NCBI RefSeq assembly: GCF_000711885.1
Contig: NZ_JONK01000015.1
Coordinates: forward strand, 1 to 64,000
Origin: Chromobacterium haemolyticum DSM 19808
GTDB lineage: Bacteria > Pseudomonadota > Gammaproteobacteria > Burkholderiales > Chromobacteriaceae
Length of the DNA stretch: 64,000 bases
Reading direction: 5' to 3'
In this document: piece by piece, positions 1 to 9,517 of the stretch
How the letters are laid out: the number at the start of each line of letters is the position of its first letter
How positions within the stretch are numbered: position 1 is the stretch's first letter
The notes under the pieces: model-generated
What the model was told of the DNA's origin: nothing
Database searches by the model: none
What the model saw: the letters and a program-made list of their open reading frames with translations, nothing else
Translations under genes and position numbers: made by a program

Positions 1-183
1 GAAGAGAAGCGAGCTGCATACGTTCAAGGTGATGCCAAAACGATGGATTGTGGAGCGCAGCTTCGCTTGGTTGGAAAAGAGCAGAAGGCTGTGGAAGAAC
101 TGTGAGCGGAAACTCAATACCAGCTTGCAGTTCATCCACTTGGCTTTCCTGGCTCTATTGCTCCGGAGATCGTAAACAGGTTC
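1..183 (+). mobile_element. Right end of an IS5-family insertion sequence (truncated by window start)
   Basis: Only the last 183 bp of the element are in the window. It contains the C-terminus of an IS5-type transposase and ends with the terminal sequence GATCGTAAACAGGTTC at 168-183, followed by TTA at 184-186. The same terminus closes the short inverted-repeat elements scattered over the rest of the window, and their flanking TNA duplications match what is known for the IS1031 subgroup of IS5. The left end lies outside the window, so the element's own target duplication cannot be checked. Confidence 0.8.
2..175 (+). CDS. IS5-family transposase, C-terminal fragment
   Basis: The frame is open from the window edge and gives 57 residues. 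It includes WIVERSFAWLEKSRRLWKNC, the conserved C-terminal region of IS5-type DDE transposases, where the catalytic Glu lies in the VERSFAW segment. The protein would cut and join the ends of the insertion sequence. The reading frame stops at TAA 173-175, inside the terminal inverted repeat. This part is intact, but most of the gene is off the window, so activity cannot be judged. It is a plausible source of transposase for the related short elements. Confidence 0.8.
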   Translation, partial: KRSELHTFKVMPKRWIVERSFAWLEKSRRLWKNCERKLNTSLQFIHLAFLALLLRRS

Positions 184-186
184 TTA

Positions 187-326
187 GAGCCAGTTCAAAG
201 TCTCGCGAGCCAGAGCGAGACAAGGCGAAAACGAGCGAAAAAGCGGAATGTACACACGGTACATGAACATTCTGAAGCTGTTCTCAACGCCGTATCGCCA
301 ACGCGCAGCAGATCGTAAACAGGTTC
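187..326. mobile_element. MITE-like inverted-repeat element, copy 1 (140 bp)
   Basis: The element starts GAGCCAGTTCAAAG and ends GATCGTAAACAGGTTC. It is flanked on both sides by TTA (184-186 and 327-329). The left TTA directly abuts the right end of the IS5 element, so one inserted next to or into the target duplication of the other. The right end stops 27 bp before the start codon of the cupin gene. The internal sequence is shared with copies 2, 3, 5 and 8. It has no transposase of its own. Confidence 0.85.
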
Positions 327-352
327 TTAGAACCCTTGCAGAGGAGCCTCCC

Positions 353-682
353 ATGAAAATATCCGACATCCCGTTTGGAATCAGCGACTGGTCCGCGCTG
401 GAGCCCACCCGACACGACGGCGAAACCGGCTGTGCCTATTGGCGCACGCAGCGTTTCGGCGACATCCGCGTCCGCATGGTGGAATACACGCCGGGTTACA
501 AAGCCGATCACTGGTGCGTCAAAGGCCACATCCTGTTGTGCCTGGAAGGAGAACTGCACACCACGCTGGCGGACGGCCGCAGCTTCACCCTGAAGCCGGG
601 CATCAGCTACCAGGTGGCCGACGACGCCGAGCCACACCTATCCCATACCGAAACAGGGGCCAAGCTGTTCATCGTTGATTGA
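353..682 (+). CDS. DHCW-motif cupin-fold protein
   Basis: This small (109 aa) single-domain protein has the signature of the family called DHCW-motif cupins: KADHWCVKGHILLCLEGEL at about residues 49-67, then the second cupin strand set with PGISYQVADD near 83-92. His and Cys in the first motif could bind a metal, but no reaction is established for the family. The start was chosen at 353 because GAGGAG (341-346) lies at the right distance; the frame is open further upstream but that part is MITE sequence. The 5' region is entirely MITE and IS DNA, so its promoter must be in or beyond those elements. Confidence 0.85.
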   Translation: MKISDIPFGISDWSALEPTRHDGETGCAYWRTQRFGDIRVRMVEYTPGYKADHWCVKGHILLCLEGELHTTLADGRSFTLKPGISYQVADDAEPHLSHTETGAKLFIVD

Positions 683-688
683 CACCCA

Positions 689-1615
689 CTAAGCCGCTTC
701 CCCCGTCTTTTGCCGCATTCCCAGTATCTGCTTGCAGCGAGGGTAGTTAGGACACCCCCAAAAATCCGGGCGGCCGGCCTTGCCGGCGACATGGCGCATA
801 GCGATGCCGCAGCCGGGACAGGTAGGGGTGCGGTAATCGCCGGCAGTGGCGAACTCCAGCAATTGCTGCCGAGTAGCGCTTGGCAGGCGCTCAATCAGCG
901 TCAACAGCATTTCGCCGTCGATCAACGTAATGCGGTTGCTTCGCGCAACAATCTTGGCGTCGTCGGAGAACCTGCCGCTAGTCATGAAAAAAGCCTTAGC
1001 GATTTTCTCGTGGGTCATTACCCCCAGCAGCTCGCGGATCGGCTTCACGCCAACATAACGCTCACCCCAAGCCTTGCATTGCACTACCGAGGTGGCGCGG
1101 CCGGAATCATCCTGAAACAAACGAATATCAATGCCGCCGTCCGGCCCAAGCGGCGTGGTTTCGGAACGGATGCCTTTTAATTCGTAGAACTTCTGGCAAA
1201 CATCCTCGAAACGTTTCCATTCGATATCGCGAATCAAGGCCAGCGTCCATTGCGCCGGCCGCTCCGCACGGGTAGCCTCCGGCTCCTTCCACGCCCTATT
1301 CTCCCGTGGCGCCAGGCCCAACGGCGGCACACTTGGCCGCTCCACCGGATCAAGCTTGAAGCTGAACCGCGGTTTGGCGGTCCGTCGCAACAAAGACCAC
1401 GCGGCTACAGCCAGGAAGAACAACGCAATGGGCCAGCTCAGCGCGGAAAAAGCATCGGCTATCGGTTTCAAAAACGGATTTTTAGCCCAGATCGCAGGTA
1501 GAACACTTTTCAAGCCCAGCAGGCTAAACCCGGCTAAAATCGCGCTGACGTACCAGGGCGCAGCGACGAGAAGCTGGACGAAGCTTTCCTTTCTTTGCCG
1601 ATATTTGCGTGCCAT
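689..1615 (-). CDS. Membrane-anchored Mrr-like restriction endonuclease with C-terminal zinc finger
   Basis: The protein has 308 residues. Two hydrophobic segments (about 15-35 and 55-77) suggest membrane anchoring. A proline-rich linker follows, then an Mrr-type endonuclease domain (about 125-240) with FEDVC, GPDGGIDIRLF and VVQCKAW, giving the Glu, Asp and Q-x-K residues of the PD-(D/E)xK fold. The C-terminus (about 265-300) carries a topoisomerase-type four-cysteine zinc finger (CPGC...CPNYPRC). The family cuts DNA, often modified or foreign. No methyltransferase is nearby, so a modification-dependent or DNA-uptake role is possible but unproven. The gene converges on the cupin gene, with only 6 bp between their stop codons. 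Confidence 0.8.
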   Translation of the reverse strand: MARKYRQRKESFVQLLVAAPWYVSAILAGFSLLGLKSVLPAIWAKNPFLKPIADAFSALSWPIALFFLAVAAWSLLRRTAKPRFSFKLDPVERPSVPPLGLAPRENRAWKEPEATRAERPAQWTLALIRDIEWKRFEDVCQKFYELKGIRSETTPLGPDGGIDIRLFQDDSGRATSVVQCKAWGERYVGVKPIRELLGVMTHEKIAKAFFMTSGRFSDDAKIVARSNRITLIDGEMLLTLIERLPSATRQQLLEFATAGDYRTPTCPGCGIAMRHVAGKAGRPDFWGCPNYPRCKQILGMRQKTGEAA

Positions 1616-1820
1616 GTTTCACCATTAAATTATACCAAAAGCATTTTAACTGCCGTGCGCGCATTATCGCAAACTGAATGCACAGGGCCGCCTCCGCGGC
1701 ATGAGCGTAAACTAATCTCTCCTCACTCCATGCCATACACTTGGCTTTCGAATCCCGTTTCCAAGCATTTTGGCCTTGGACGCTCAAACTCCGTCACCTC
1801 AATCGCGATTAAGGGACTCC

Positions 1821-2519
1821 ATGAAAAAACTCGGCCTGCTAGGCGGCATCAGTTGGGTATCAACGCTGGATTACTACCGTTATCTAAACGAAGGCGTCAA
1901 CGCCGCGCTGGGCGGCCTCAACTTCGCCGAGTGCGTTGTCTACTCGCTGAATTTCAACGATATTCAGCGACGTGGATGGGATGACTGGGACCATACTCAC
2001 GCGCTGCTGCTTAAAGGCTGTCTGCATTTGAAAGCCGCCGGCGCCGACGCCATTGTGCTGTGCGCCAATACCGCGCATGCGGTTGCCGATCCGTTGGAAA
2101 CGGCCGTGGGCCTCCCTATCATCCATATCGCCGACGCGACGGCGCGGGAAATCTCGCGGCGACAGTTGCAAACCATCGGCCTGCTAGGCACCAAGTTCAC
2201 CATGGAACTACCGTTTTTTCAGGACAAGCTAAGCCGGCACGGCATTCGCGCCTTGATCCCGGAGCAGCAGAATACGCGCGATTTCATTCAGCGCACCTTG
2301 CGCGACGAGCTGGGCCGCGGCATGGTTTCGCCAGCCACCAAGCGCGCCTATCTGGAAGTGATCCGGCAGCTGATCGAACGCGGCGCCGAAGGCATCGTCT
2401 TCGGCTGCACCGAACTGCCGCTGCTGTTGAGCCAGACCGACGTGCCGGTGCCGGTATTCGACACCACTCAGATTCATATCCGTGCCGCGCTAGAGTTTGC
2501 GCTCTCCGATACGGAGTGA
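1821..2519 (+). CDS. Aspartate/glutamate racemase family protein
   Basis: This 232-residue protein belongs to the Asp/Glu/hydantoin racemase fold. It has both catalytic cysteines, in VLCANTAH (about 78-85) and FGCTELPLL (about 194-202), and the N-terminal GLLGGISW strand-loop. Close relatives are the YgeA-type amino-acid racemases, which interconvert L- and D-amino acids without PLP. The substrate cannot be told from sequence. The start at 1821 gives a family-typical N-terminus. It stands alone, divergent from the nuclease gene and followed by an old MITE copy. Confidence 0.85.
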   Translation: MKKLGLLGGISWVSTLDYYRYLNEGVNAALGGLNFAECVVYSLNFNDIQRRGWDDWDHTHALLLKGCLHLKAAGADAIVLCANTAHAVADPLETAVGLPIIHIADATAREISRRQLQTIGLLGTKFTMELPFFQDKLSRHGIRALIPEQQNTRDFIQRTLRDELGRGMVSPATKRAYLEVIRQLIERGAEGIVFGCTELPLLLSQTDVPVPVFDTTQIHIRAALEFALSDTE

Positions 2520-2535
2520 GCGCAATAGGCGCTTG

Positions 2536-2672
2536 GAGCTGGTTCTACGCCTAGCTAGCAAGAAACAAGGCAAAGACGACCCAAAAAAGCGAAATGTACT
2601 CGTGCTACATAAGCATTTTGAAGCCGCTTTCAACGCCGTATCGCCGAAGCGCAGCAGACTTTGAACAGGTTC
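2536..2672. mobile_element. MITE-like element, copy 2 (137 bp, degenerate left end)
   Basis: The right end is intact, ACTTTGAACAGGTTC followed by TTA (2673-2675). The internal part matches copy 1, including CAACGCCGTATCGCC. The left end (from 2536, GAGCTGGTTC) has diverged and is preceded by TTG rather than TTA. It looks like the oldest full-length copy in the window. It begins 16 bp after the racemase stop codon. Confidence 0.75.
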
Positions 2673-2775
2673 TTAGGTCGAAAGAGCTACAGGCGCGGCC
2701 CCCGCTTCTACATATACTGCCGGCAGATTGCCTATGGCGAAAACACACCCACCCATCCGACATCAAGGACACTCC

Positions 2776-3204
2776 ATGCTCACTAGCGCCCGCAATCAAT
2801 TCGCCGGCAAGATCGCCGCCATCCATCCCGGCGTCGTCAATGATGAGATCGACATCGCCCTGCCGGGCGGCGACATGATCACCGCCGTCATCACCCAGCG
2901 CAGCACCGCCAATTTGGGCCTGACCGTGGGCGGCGAAGCCTTGGCCATCATCAAGGCGCCCTGGGTGGTTCTGGCTAACCCCGAGGCCGGCATCAAACTC
3001 TCCACCCGCAACCGCCTGGAAGGCCGGGTGTCGGCGCTGCGTCCGGGCGCGATCAATACCGAGGTTGAAATCCGCCTCAACGGCGGAGACGCCCTGGTGG
3101 CCATGGTCACCAAGGAGAGCGCGGATGGTCTGGATCTGGCCGTCGGCAAGGCGATCGTCGCCTTCTTCAAGGCCTCGCACGTGATTGTCGGTGTCCGCAC
3201 CTGA
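2776..3204 (+). CDS. Molbindin: two-TOBE-domain molybdate-binding protein
   Basis: The protein (142 aa) consists of two tandem TOBE/Mop domains (about 1-68 and 73-142). Each begins with a pattern like ARNQFAGKI or TRNRLEGRV and contains the conserved I(D/E)I(A/R)L-GG-D core. Such molbindins oligomerise and store or buffer molybdate in the cytoplasm. No modABC transporter is adjacent. The start at 2776 is the methionine immediately before the first domain; the upstream in-frame extension has no domain content and was rejected. Confidence 0.85.
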   Translation: MLTSARNQFAGKIAAIHPGVVNDEIDIALPGGDMITAVITQRSTANLGLTVGGEALAIIKAPWVVLANPEAGIKLSTRNRLEGRVSALRPGAINTEVEIRLNGGDALVAMVTKESADGLDLAVGKAIVAFFKASHVIVGVRT

Positions 3205-3527
3205 GCCCACCAGCCCTGCAGGGAAGTATCGCCCACGGCTCCACCCGCCCTACGCGCGGCCGCTAGCCATGTGAAGGAGAGATGGAGCGCGGCGATGCCC
3301 GCGCGGGAATTCCATAGGCTCCATGCGGCAAGCCATTGCGTCCTCCCGCGCGCCGCCGGACGCGGATGCCGCAGCCAGAACGGGGCCGTCTGACTGTCTC
3401 GGGCCAGAATGCCCAGCCTCACCCCATAAGGCCGTTCCGGCGCGGAAACCGCCATGCCGAAACTACCGCACAACTCCGCCGCCAGCCGCGCCTGCGGCTG
3501 TTCCATGCCCAACTCGGACTGGGCCGC
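3205..3527. other. Intergenic region without a supported gene
   Basis: This GC-rich stretch separates the molbindin gene from the convergent efflux operon. Open frames cross it on both strands, but none has a recognisable domain, a good ribosome site or a sensible start. A decayed gene fragment on the minus strand is possible because the codon pattern is partly gene-like; I could not identify it. Confidence 0.4.
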
Positions 3528-3553
3528 AAAAAAACCCCGCCAAGGCGGGGTTT
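3528..3553 (-). terminator. Rho-independent terminator of the efflux operon
   Basis: The stem CCCCGCC-AAGG-CGGGG lies at 3535-3550. On the minus strand it is followed by a run of seven T residues. It sits 18 bp beyond the oprM-like stop codon. Confidence 0.9.
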
Positions 3554-3571
3554 GTCGTTTGCTGCCGCGGA

Positions 3572-4972
3572 TCAAGACTTGGCCGGTGTTTCCCAACCGC
3601 CGCCCAGCGCCTTGTACAGGCCCACCACCGCGTTGAGTTGGTCCAGCTTGGCGCTGACCAGGCCCAGTTCCGCCTGAAAGCTGTTGCGCTGCGCGTCCAG
3701 CACGTCCAGATAGCTGGCGTAGCCGTTGTCGTAACGCAGGTTCGCCAGACGCAGCGATTTGTTCAAGGCCTGGAACTGCGTGGTCTGCGCCGCCTGGATG
3801 TCCCGCGCCGCGCTGTAGCCGGACAAGGCGTCCAGCGCGTCCTTGAACGCGCTCTGCACCGTCTTTTGGTACTGCGCCAGCGCCTGCTTCTGCCGCGCAT
3901 TGGCCGCGTCCACCGCGTAGCCGGTCTGGCCAAAGTTGAACACCGGCGCCGCCAGGTTGCCGACGAAGCTCCAGGTCCGCGTCGGGCCGGTGAACAGCGT
4001 GTCCAGCGACAGGCTTTGCGAACCCAGCGCCCCGCTCAGGCTGATGCTGGGGAAATAAGCCGCGCGCGCCACGCCGATGCGGGCGTTGGCGGCGATCAAC
4101 TGCTGCTCGCTGGCGGCGATGTCCGGCCGACGCTCCAGCAAGCTGGAGGACAGGCCCGCCGGCACTTCCGGCGGCGCGGACAGCGCGTCCAGGCTTTGGC
4201 CGCGCTGGATGCCACCGGCCACCAACTGCTTGGGCGAGTAGCCGAGCAGCACGCCCAGCGCGCTTTCGGTCTGCGCCAGCGCGCTGGCGATCTGCGGCAC
4301 CTTGGCGCGGGCGGAAGCCGCTTCGGCCTCAGCCTGCTGCTGGTCCAGCTCGGAGATCAAACCGCCCTTGAAACGCTTGGTTTGCAGCTTCAGCGATTCC
4401 TCGCGGCTTTGCAGCGTGCGCTTGGCGATGTCCAGCTGGGCGTCGTAGGCGCGAAGCTGGAAATAGGTCTGCGCGGTTTGCGCGGCGATCGCCAGCTTCG
4501 AACTGTCGCGGGCGAAGCGGCTGGCGGCGAAGTCCGCGCGCGCCGCCTCGTTGCCGCGGCGCAGCTTGCCCCACAGGTCCAGTTCCCAGGACGCGGTGAG
4601 GTTGGCGTTGCGCACGTCGCTGACCAGCGGCGCGCCCGGCGTGGTTGTCGCCGTGGAGGTGCGGCCGCGCTGATAGCCGGCGTTGGCGTTCAACGCCGGC
4701 AGCAACTGGGCGCGGGCGATGCCGGCCTGGGCCGCGGCTTCGTCGACGCGGGCGGCGGCGGCGGCCAGGTCCTGGTTATGCTCCAGAGCCTCTGCGATCA
4801 GCTGGTCCAGCACCGGATCGTTGAACTGTTTCCACCAGTCCATGGCGATGGCCGGACTCTGGACCTGGGCGCTGTCCGGCAGCTCCAGTTTGGGGCGGCT
4901 ATAGTCGGGGCCAACCGCGCAAGCGGTCAGCGCCAGCGCCACCAATGAGGGAATCAGGGCGCGTTTAAGCAT
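3572..4972 (-). CDS. oprM: Outer-membrane efflux channel, OprM/NodT family lipoprotein
   Basis: This 466-residue protein is the TolC-like outer-membrane duct of a tripartite pump. The N-terminus is a lipoprotein signal with lipobox LTAC (Cys at about 18), followed by GPDYSRP, typical of the OprM/NodT branch. Two OEP repeats fill about 55-250 and 265-460. The start codon overlaps the end of the RND transporter gene by 8 bp, which implies translational coupling. It forms an operon acrA-acrB-oprM read right to left. The symbol is given by family similarity; substrates are unknown. Confidence 0.9.
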   Translation of the reverse strand: MLKRALIPSLVALALTACAVGPDYSRPKLELPDSAQVQSPAIAMDWWKQFNDPVLDQLIAEALEHNQDLAAAAARVDEAAAQAGIARAQLLPALNANAGYQRGRTSTATTTPGAPLVSDVRNANLTASWELDLWGKLRRGNEAARADFAASRFARDSSKLAIAAQTAQTYFQLRAYDAQLDIAKRTLQSREESLKLQTKRFKGGLISELDQQQAEAEAASARAKVPQIASALAQTESALGVLLGYSPKQLVAGGIQRGQSLDALSAPPEVPAGLSSSLLERRPDIAASEQQLIAANARIGVARAAYFPSISLSGALGSQSLSLDTLFTGPTRTWSFVGNLAAPVFNFGQTGYAVDAANARQKQALAQYQKTVQSAFKDALDALSGYSAARDIQAAQTTQFQALNKSLRLANLRYDNGYASYLDVLDAQRNSFQAELGLVSAKLDQLNAVVGLYKALGGGWETPAKS

Positions 4973-7900
4973 CGGCCTTGTCTCCTGCCTCGGCCGCGGG
5001 CTGAGGCTGTTTCGGTTTGCTGAACTTCATGATGAGCATGAAGAACATCGGGATGAAGAAGGTGGCGATGAAGGTGGCGGCCAACATGCCGCCCACCACG
5101 CCGGTGCCGATCGAGTGGCGGCTGGCGGAGCCGGCGCCGCTGGAGATGGCCAGAGGCATACAACCCAGCACGAAGGCCAGCGAAGTCATCACGATTGGAC
5201 GGAAACGCAGCTTGGCGGCGGCGATGGCGGCGTCTACCACGCTCAGTCCTTCTTCTTCCATTTGCTGGACGGCGAACTCCACGATCAGGATCGCGTTCTT
5301 GGCCGATAGGCCGATCAGTGTCACCAGCGCCACTTGGAAGTAGACGTCGTTGGCGAGACCGCGCAGCCAGTTGGCCATCAGCGCGCCGAACATGGCGAAG
5401 GGCACCGCCATCAGCACGCTGATAGGCAGGCTCCAGCGTTCATACTGCGCCGCCAGGATCAGGAACACCATGATCATGCCGAAGCCGAACACCACGGCGG
5501 ACGAGCCGCTGGTGGATTTCTCCTGGAAGGCGGAACCGGTCCACGCCAGGGTGTAGCCGTCCGGCAGGGTTTCCTTGGCCACGGCTTCCAGCACGTTCAG
5601 CGCCTCGCCGGAGCTGAAACCTGGCGCGGGACCGCCCACCAGCTTGGCCGCCGGGAAGATGTTGAAGCGTTCCAAGCTTTCCGGGCCGGTGGTGTGCTTG
5701 ATGGTGACCAGCGCCGTCAGCGGGATCATATTGCCGTCCTGCGAACGCACGTAGATGTTGCGCAGGTCTTCAACCCGGGTGCGGAAGTCCGCCTCCGATT
5801 GCAGCTGCACGCGGAAGGTGCGGCCGAATTTGTTGAAGTCGTTGACGTACAGTGCGCCGAAGGTGCTCTGCATGGTGTCGAACACGGTGTTGACCGGCAC
5901 GCCCAGAGACTTGGCCTTGGCCCGGTCCAGCTTGACGTAGATCTGCGGCACGCTGGCGGAGAAGGTGGTTTGCACCCCTTTCAGCTCCGGACGTTTGGCG
6001 GCCGCTGCCACCAGTTTCTTGGTGACCTCGCCCAGTTCCACGGAGCTGGCGCCGCCGCGGCTTTGCACATAGGCCTCGAAACCGCCGGTGTTGGACATGC
6101 CGGAGATCGGCGGCGGGTTGAAGGCCAGCACGATGCCGTCGGTAATGCCCATCATGCCTTTGGCGAAGGTGTCGCCCACCACCGCCTGCGACGACAGGTT
6201 GGGCGCTTTGCGCTCATCCCACGGCTTCAGGGTGATGAAGGACACGCCTGCGTTGGTCTTGTTGCCGCCGGTGAGGATGTCGAAGCCGGCGAAGCTCATC
6301 ACGTCCTTGACCGCCGGGTTCTTGCTGGTCATTGCGTCCAGCTTGGTCATGGTGGCCGAGGTGCGCTGCATCGACGCGCCATCCGGGAGGAAGGCGGCGG
6401 CGATGATGTAGCCCTGATCCTCGTCCGGCGCCAGGCTGGACGGGATCATGCGGAACAGGCCAACGCAGATGGCGATCAGGCCGGCGAACAGCAGGATGCC
6501 TACCGCGCTGCGCTTGATCAGGAACACCACGCCGCGGGAATAACCCTGGGTCAGGCGGTCGAACCAGTTGTTGAACCAGACGAAGAAGCGGGCCGGATGC
6601 TGATGGCCTTCTTTCAACAGCAGCGCGCACAGCGCCGGGGTCAGGGTCAGGGCCACCAGGCCGGAAATCGACACCGACACCGCGATGGTGATGGCGAACT
6701 GTTTGTACATCTGGCCTGCGATGCCGCCGAGGAAGGCGACCGGGATGAATACCGAGCACAGCACCAATACGATGGCCACCAGCGCGCCGGATACCTCATC
6801 CATCGCCTTGAAGCTGGCTTGCAGCGGCGACAGTTTTTCCTGCGTCATCAGGCGTTCGACGTTTTCCAGCACCACGATGGCGTCGTCCACCACGATGCCG
6901 ATGGCCAGTACCAGGCCGAACAGCGTCAGGGTATTGATGGTGAAGCCGAAGGCGTACATGCCGGCGAAAGTGCCGATGATGGAGACGGGCACCGCCAGGC
7001 AGGGAATCAAGGTTGCGCGCCAGTTCTGCAAGAACAGGAACACCACCAGGAATACCAGCACCATGGCTTCGGCCAGCGTGGAGTACACCTCCTTGATCGA
7101 CACTTCCACGAACTTGGTGGTGTCGTAGGGGATGGCGTAGTTCAGACCTTTGGGGAAGCTCACAGCCAGCTTCTGCATGGTCTGTTCCACGGCTTGCGCG
7201 GTGGCCAACTGGTTGGCGCCCGGCGCCAGGAAGATGCCGATCGGGATGGTGGGCCGGCCGTTGTGCGTGCCGGTGAAGTCATAGGACAAGGCGCCCAATT
7301 CCACGCGTGCCACGTCCTTCAGCCGCACGGCGGAACCATCCGAGTTGGAGCGCAAGATGATGTTCTCGAACTCTTCCGGCTCGGACAGGCGGCCCTGGGT
7401 GGTCACGGTGTAGGTGAAGTCTTGCTTGCCTTTGACCGGCTCTGCGCCCACCTTGCCGGCGGCGAACTGCGCGTTCTGCTCGCGGATGGCGGCGGCCACG
7501 TCGCTGGGCGTCAGCTTGAGCTGGGCCAGGCGATCGGGTTTCAGCCAGACGCGCATCGAGTAGTCCTGGCCGGCGAAGTTGATCACGTCGCCCACGCCCG
7601 GAACCCGCTTCAGCTCGTCCACCACGTTCAATAGCGCATAGTTGCTGATGAACAGGGTGTCGTAGGTCTTGTCCGGAGAGAACAGCGAAATCACCTGCAG
7701 GAAGGCCGAGGATTTCTTGGTCACGTTGACGCCCTGCCGGCGCACTTCTTCCGGCAGTTGCGACAGCACCGACTGCACGCGGTTGTTGACGTTGATGGTG
7801 GCCTGGTCGGCGTCGGTGCCGATCTTGAAGGTCACGCTCAACGACAGCTTGCCGCTGGAGGAACTGGTGGACTGCACGTAGAGCATGTCGTCCACGCCGT

Positions 7901-8111
7901 TGATCGCCTGTTCCAGCGGCGAAGCGACGGTGTTGGCGATCACCTCGGCGGAGGCTCCCGGGTAGCTCGCGCTCACCGAGATCATCGGCGGCACGATTTC
8001 CGGGTACTGCTCAATGGGCAATGCCTTGAGGGCGGCCAAGCCGGCCAGTGTGATCACGATGGAGATCACGCTGGCGAAGATGGGCCGCCTGATGAAAAAG
8101 GCGGAAAACAT
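4965..8111 (-). CDS. acrB: RND multidrug efflux transporter, AcrB/MexB family
   Basis: This 1048-residue inner-membrane proton/drug antiporter has the family's usual length. Twelve membrane segments are arranged as 1 + 5 and 1 + 5 around two large periplasmic loops. TM4 carries the proton-relay aspartates in [17 protein letters not shown] (about 400-416), and the N-terminus [20 protein letters not shown] is typical of HAE-1 pumps. A good ribosome site (AAGGGG) precedes 8111. It should export hydrophobic or amphipathic compounds from the periplasm through AcrA and OprM. It lies between them in one operon. Confidence 0.95.
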   Translation of the reverse strand: MFSAFFIRRPIFASVISIVITLAGLAALKALPIEQYPEIVPPMISVSASYPGASAEVIANTVASPLEQAINGVDDMLYVQSTSSSSGKLSLSVTFKIGTDADQATINVNNRVQSVLSQLPEEVRRQGVNVTKKSSAFLQVISLFSPDKTYDTLFISNYALLNVVDELKRVPGVGDVINFAGQDYSMRVWLKPDRLAQLKLTPSDVAAAIREQNAQFAAGKVGAEPVKGKQDFTYTVTTQGRLSEPEEFENIILRSNSDGSAVRLKDVARVELGALSYDFTGTHNGRPTIPIGIFLAPGANQLATAQAVEQTMQKLAVSFPKGLNYAIPYDTTKFVEVSIKEVYSTLAEAMVLVFLVVFLFLQNWRATLIPCLAVPVSIIGTFAGMYAFGFTINTLTLFGLVLAIGIVVDDAIVVLENVERLMTQEKLSPLQASFKAMDEVSGALVAIVLVLCSVFIPVAFLGGIAGQMYKQFAITIAVSVSISGLVALTLTPALCALLLKEGHQHPARFFVWFNNWFDRLTQGYSRGVVFLIKRSAVGILLFAGLIAICVGLFRMIPSSLAPDEDQGYIIAAAFLPDGASMQRTSATMTKLDAMTSKNPAVKDVMSFAGFDILTGGNKTNAGVSFITLKPWDERKAPNLSSQAVVGDTFAKGMMGITDGIVLAFNPPPISGMSNTGGFEAYVQSRGGASSVELGEVTKKLVAAAAKRPELKGVQTTFSASVPQIYVKLDRAKAKSLGVPVNTVFDTMQSTFGALYVNDFNKFGRTFRVQLQSEADFRTRVEDLRNIYVRSQDGNMIPLTALVTIKHTTGPESLERFNIFPAAKLVGGPAPGFSSGEALNVLEAVAKETLPDGYTLAWTGSAFQEKSTSGSSAVVFGFGMIMVFLILAAQYERWSLPISVLMAVPFAMFGALMANWLRGLANDVYFQVALVTLIGLSAKNAILIVEFAVQQMEEEGLSVVDAAIAAAKLRFRPIVMTSLAFVLGCMPLAISSGAGSASRHSIGTGVVGGMLAATFIATFFIPMFFMLIMKFSKPKQPQPAAEAGDKADA

Positions 8112-8130
8112 GGATGGTTACCCCTTTGCC

Positions 8131-9321
8131 TTATTGTTTGGGCGCGGCGGCGGGCGCGCTGGCGTCGGCCTTGAACGGATGCGGTTTCACGTCCGCGCCC
8201 GGGCGCAGTTTGATGATGTTGTCCACCACCACCTTGTCGCCGGCTTTCAGGCCGCTTTCCACCAGCACGTTGAGGCCCACATCCTGGGACACGGTGATGG
8301 GGCGCGGCTGCACCTTGTTGTCGGCGCCGACAACCCACACCATCTTGCCCTGCTGCGAGGTCAGCACCGCGCGCTGCGGCACGGCGATGGCGTTGCTGCG
8401 CTTGGCGCCTTGCAGGATCACGCGCACGAACTGGCCGGGCAGGATGCCGCCGTCCGGATTGGCGAAAGTGGCGCGCGAGCGGATGGTGCCGGTGCTGGCG
8501 TCAACCAAGCTGTCGGTAAAGTTCAAGCGGCCGCTTTTGCCATAGGTGGAGCCGTCGGTCAGCTTCAGCTGCACGTTGAAGTGGCCGTTGGCGGCCAGCT
8601 TCAATTGGCCGGAATCCTGCATCTTGCGCAGATTCATCATGTCGTTGTCGGACATGCTGAAGTTGACGTAGATCGGGTCCAGCTGGGACACCTTGGTCAG
8701 CAGGCTGCCGTCGGCGGTGGTGGACACCAGGCTGCCTTCGGAGCGGGTTTCCTGGCTGGTCATGCCGGAAATCGGCGCGGTGACGCGGGCGTAGCCAAGA
8801 TTGATCTTGGCCTGCTGCACCTGAGCCTGGGCGGCTGCGACGGACGCCTTGGCGGCCTCGTAAGCGCTGACCGCGTCATCGCGGTCCTTCTGGCTGACTG
8901 CGTTCTCCTTGAACAGTGGGGTGATGCGGTCGTAATCCTGTTTGGTGCGCACCAACTGAGCCTGTTGCACTTGCAGATTGCCCTGGGCTTGGTCCAGCGC
9001 CGCCTTCAACGGCTCCGGATCAATCTGGAACAGCAAGTCGCCTTGTTTCACCGGCTTGCCTTCGGTGTAGGCGCGCTTGAGCAGAATGCCGCCCACACGG
9101 GCGCGTACTTCCACTTCGCGCGAACCGGCGGCCTGGCCGACGAATTCGAAAGAGACGGGCACATCGCTAGGCGCGATCTCGAGCACGCCCACCGGCATCG
9201 GCGGCATGGCGCCGGCATGCTTGTCGTTTTTTTGACCGCAGGCCATCAGGCTGGCGGCCAAGGCAGTGAGCAACAGCCATTGCCCGCCTTTCTGGGCGAA
9301 GGTGTTTCCTTGCATCTTCAT
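8131..9321 (-). CDS. acrA: RND efflux periplasmic adaptor, AcrA/MexA family
   Basis: This 396-residue membrane-fusion protein begins with a lipoprotein signal (lipobox LMAC, Cys near 28). It continues with a barrel-sandwich half (RARVGGILLKRAYTEGKPVKQGD region, about 73-95), an alpha-helical hairpin (about 105-180), the second lipoyl half, a beta-barrel and a membrane-proximal domain. It bridges AcrB to the outer-membrane channel. The start at 9321 has GAGGACA upstream. It is the first gene of the operon; the regulatory palindrome lies about 95 bp upstream. Confidence 0.95.
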   Translation of the reverse strand: MKMQGNTFAQKGGQWLLLTALAASLMACGQKNDKHAGAMPPMPVGVLEIAPSDVPVSFEFVGQAAGSREVEVRARVGGILLKRAYTEGKPVKQGDLLFQIDPEPLKAALDQAQGNLQVQQAQLVRTKQDYDRITPLFKENAVSQKDRDDAVSAYEAAKASVAAAQAQVQQAKINLGYARVTAPISGMTSQETRSEGSLVSTTADGSLLTKVSQLDPIYVNFSMSDNDMMNLRKMQDSGQLKLAANGHFNVQLKLTDGSTYGKSGRLNFTDSLVDASTGTIRSRATFANPDGGILPGQFVRVILQGAKRSNAIAVPQRAVLTSQQGKMVWVVGADNKVQPRPITVSQDVGLNVLVESGLKAGDKVVVDNIIKLRPGADVKPHPFKADASAPAAAPKQ

Positions 9322-9416
9322 GGGATGTCCTCAGGAATGTGGAGATATGAGTGTTATAAGTAAAAGGTACTGCAATTTTTCTTTGATAGTGGAAATTGAT
9401 CGATATTGGATCGCGA

Positions 9417-9450
9417 CATTTTACATACATGCGTGTACGTATGTAAAATG
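9417..9450. promoter_or_regulatory. Perfect palindromic operator for the TetR-family efflux repressor
   Basis: Twelve-base arms CATTTTACATAC (9417-9428) and GTATGTAAAATG (9439-9450) are exact inverted repeats separated by 10 bp. The core TACATAC...GTATGTA resembles the known AcrR operator of enterobacteria. It sits in the divergent intergenic region between acrA and the TetR gene, so one site could control both directions. Confidence 0.85.
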
Positions 9451-9517
9451 CTTCCAGCGACGCATTGTGTTATGGTGCGGGCTTCCGACAGACTCCTTGA
9501 TCAGCGATACGTTCAAC

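Noticed and set aside
3323-4948. Long plus-strand open frame of 541 codons opposite the oprM-like gene
   Set aside because: Low-complexity Arg/Gln/Gly product with no domain; it is the shadow of a real gene in GC-rich DNA.
5334-7634. 766-codon plus-strand frame opposite acrB
   Set aside because: His/Gly/Asp-rich antisense product with no motif, fully inside a confident RND transporter gene.
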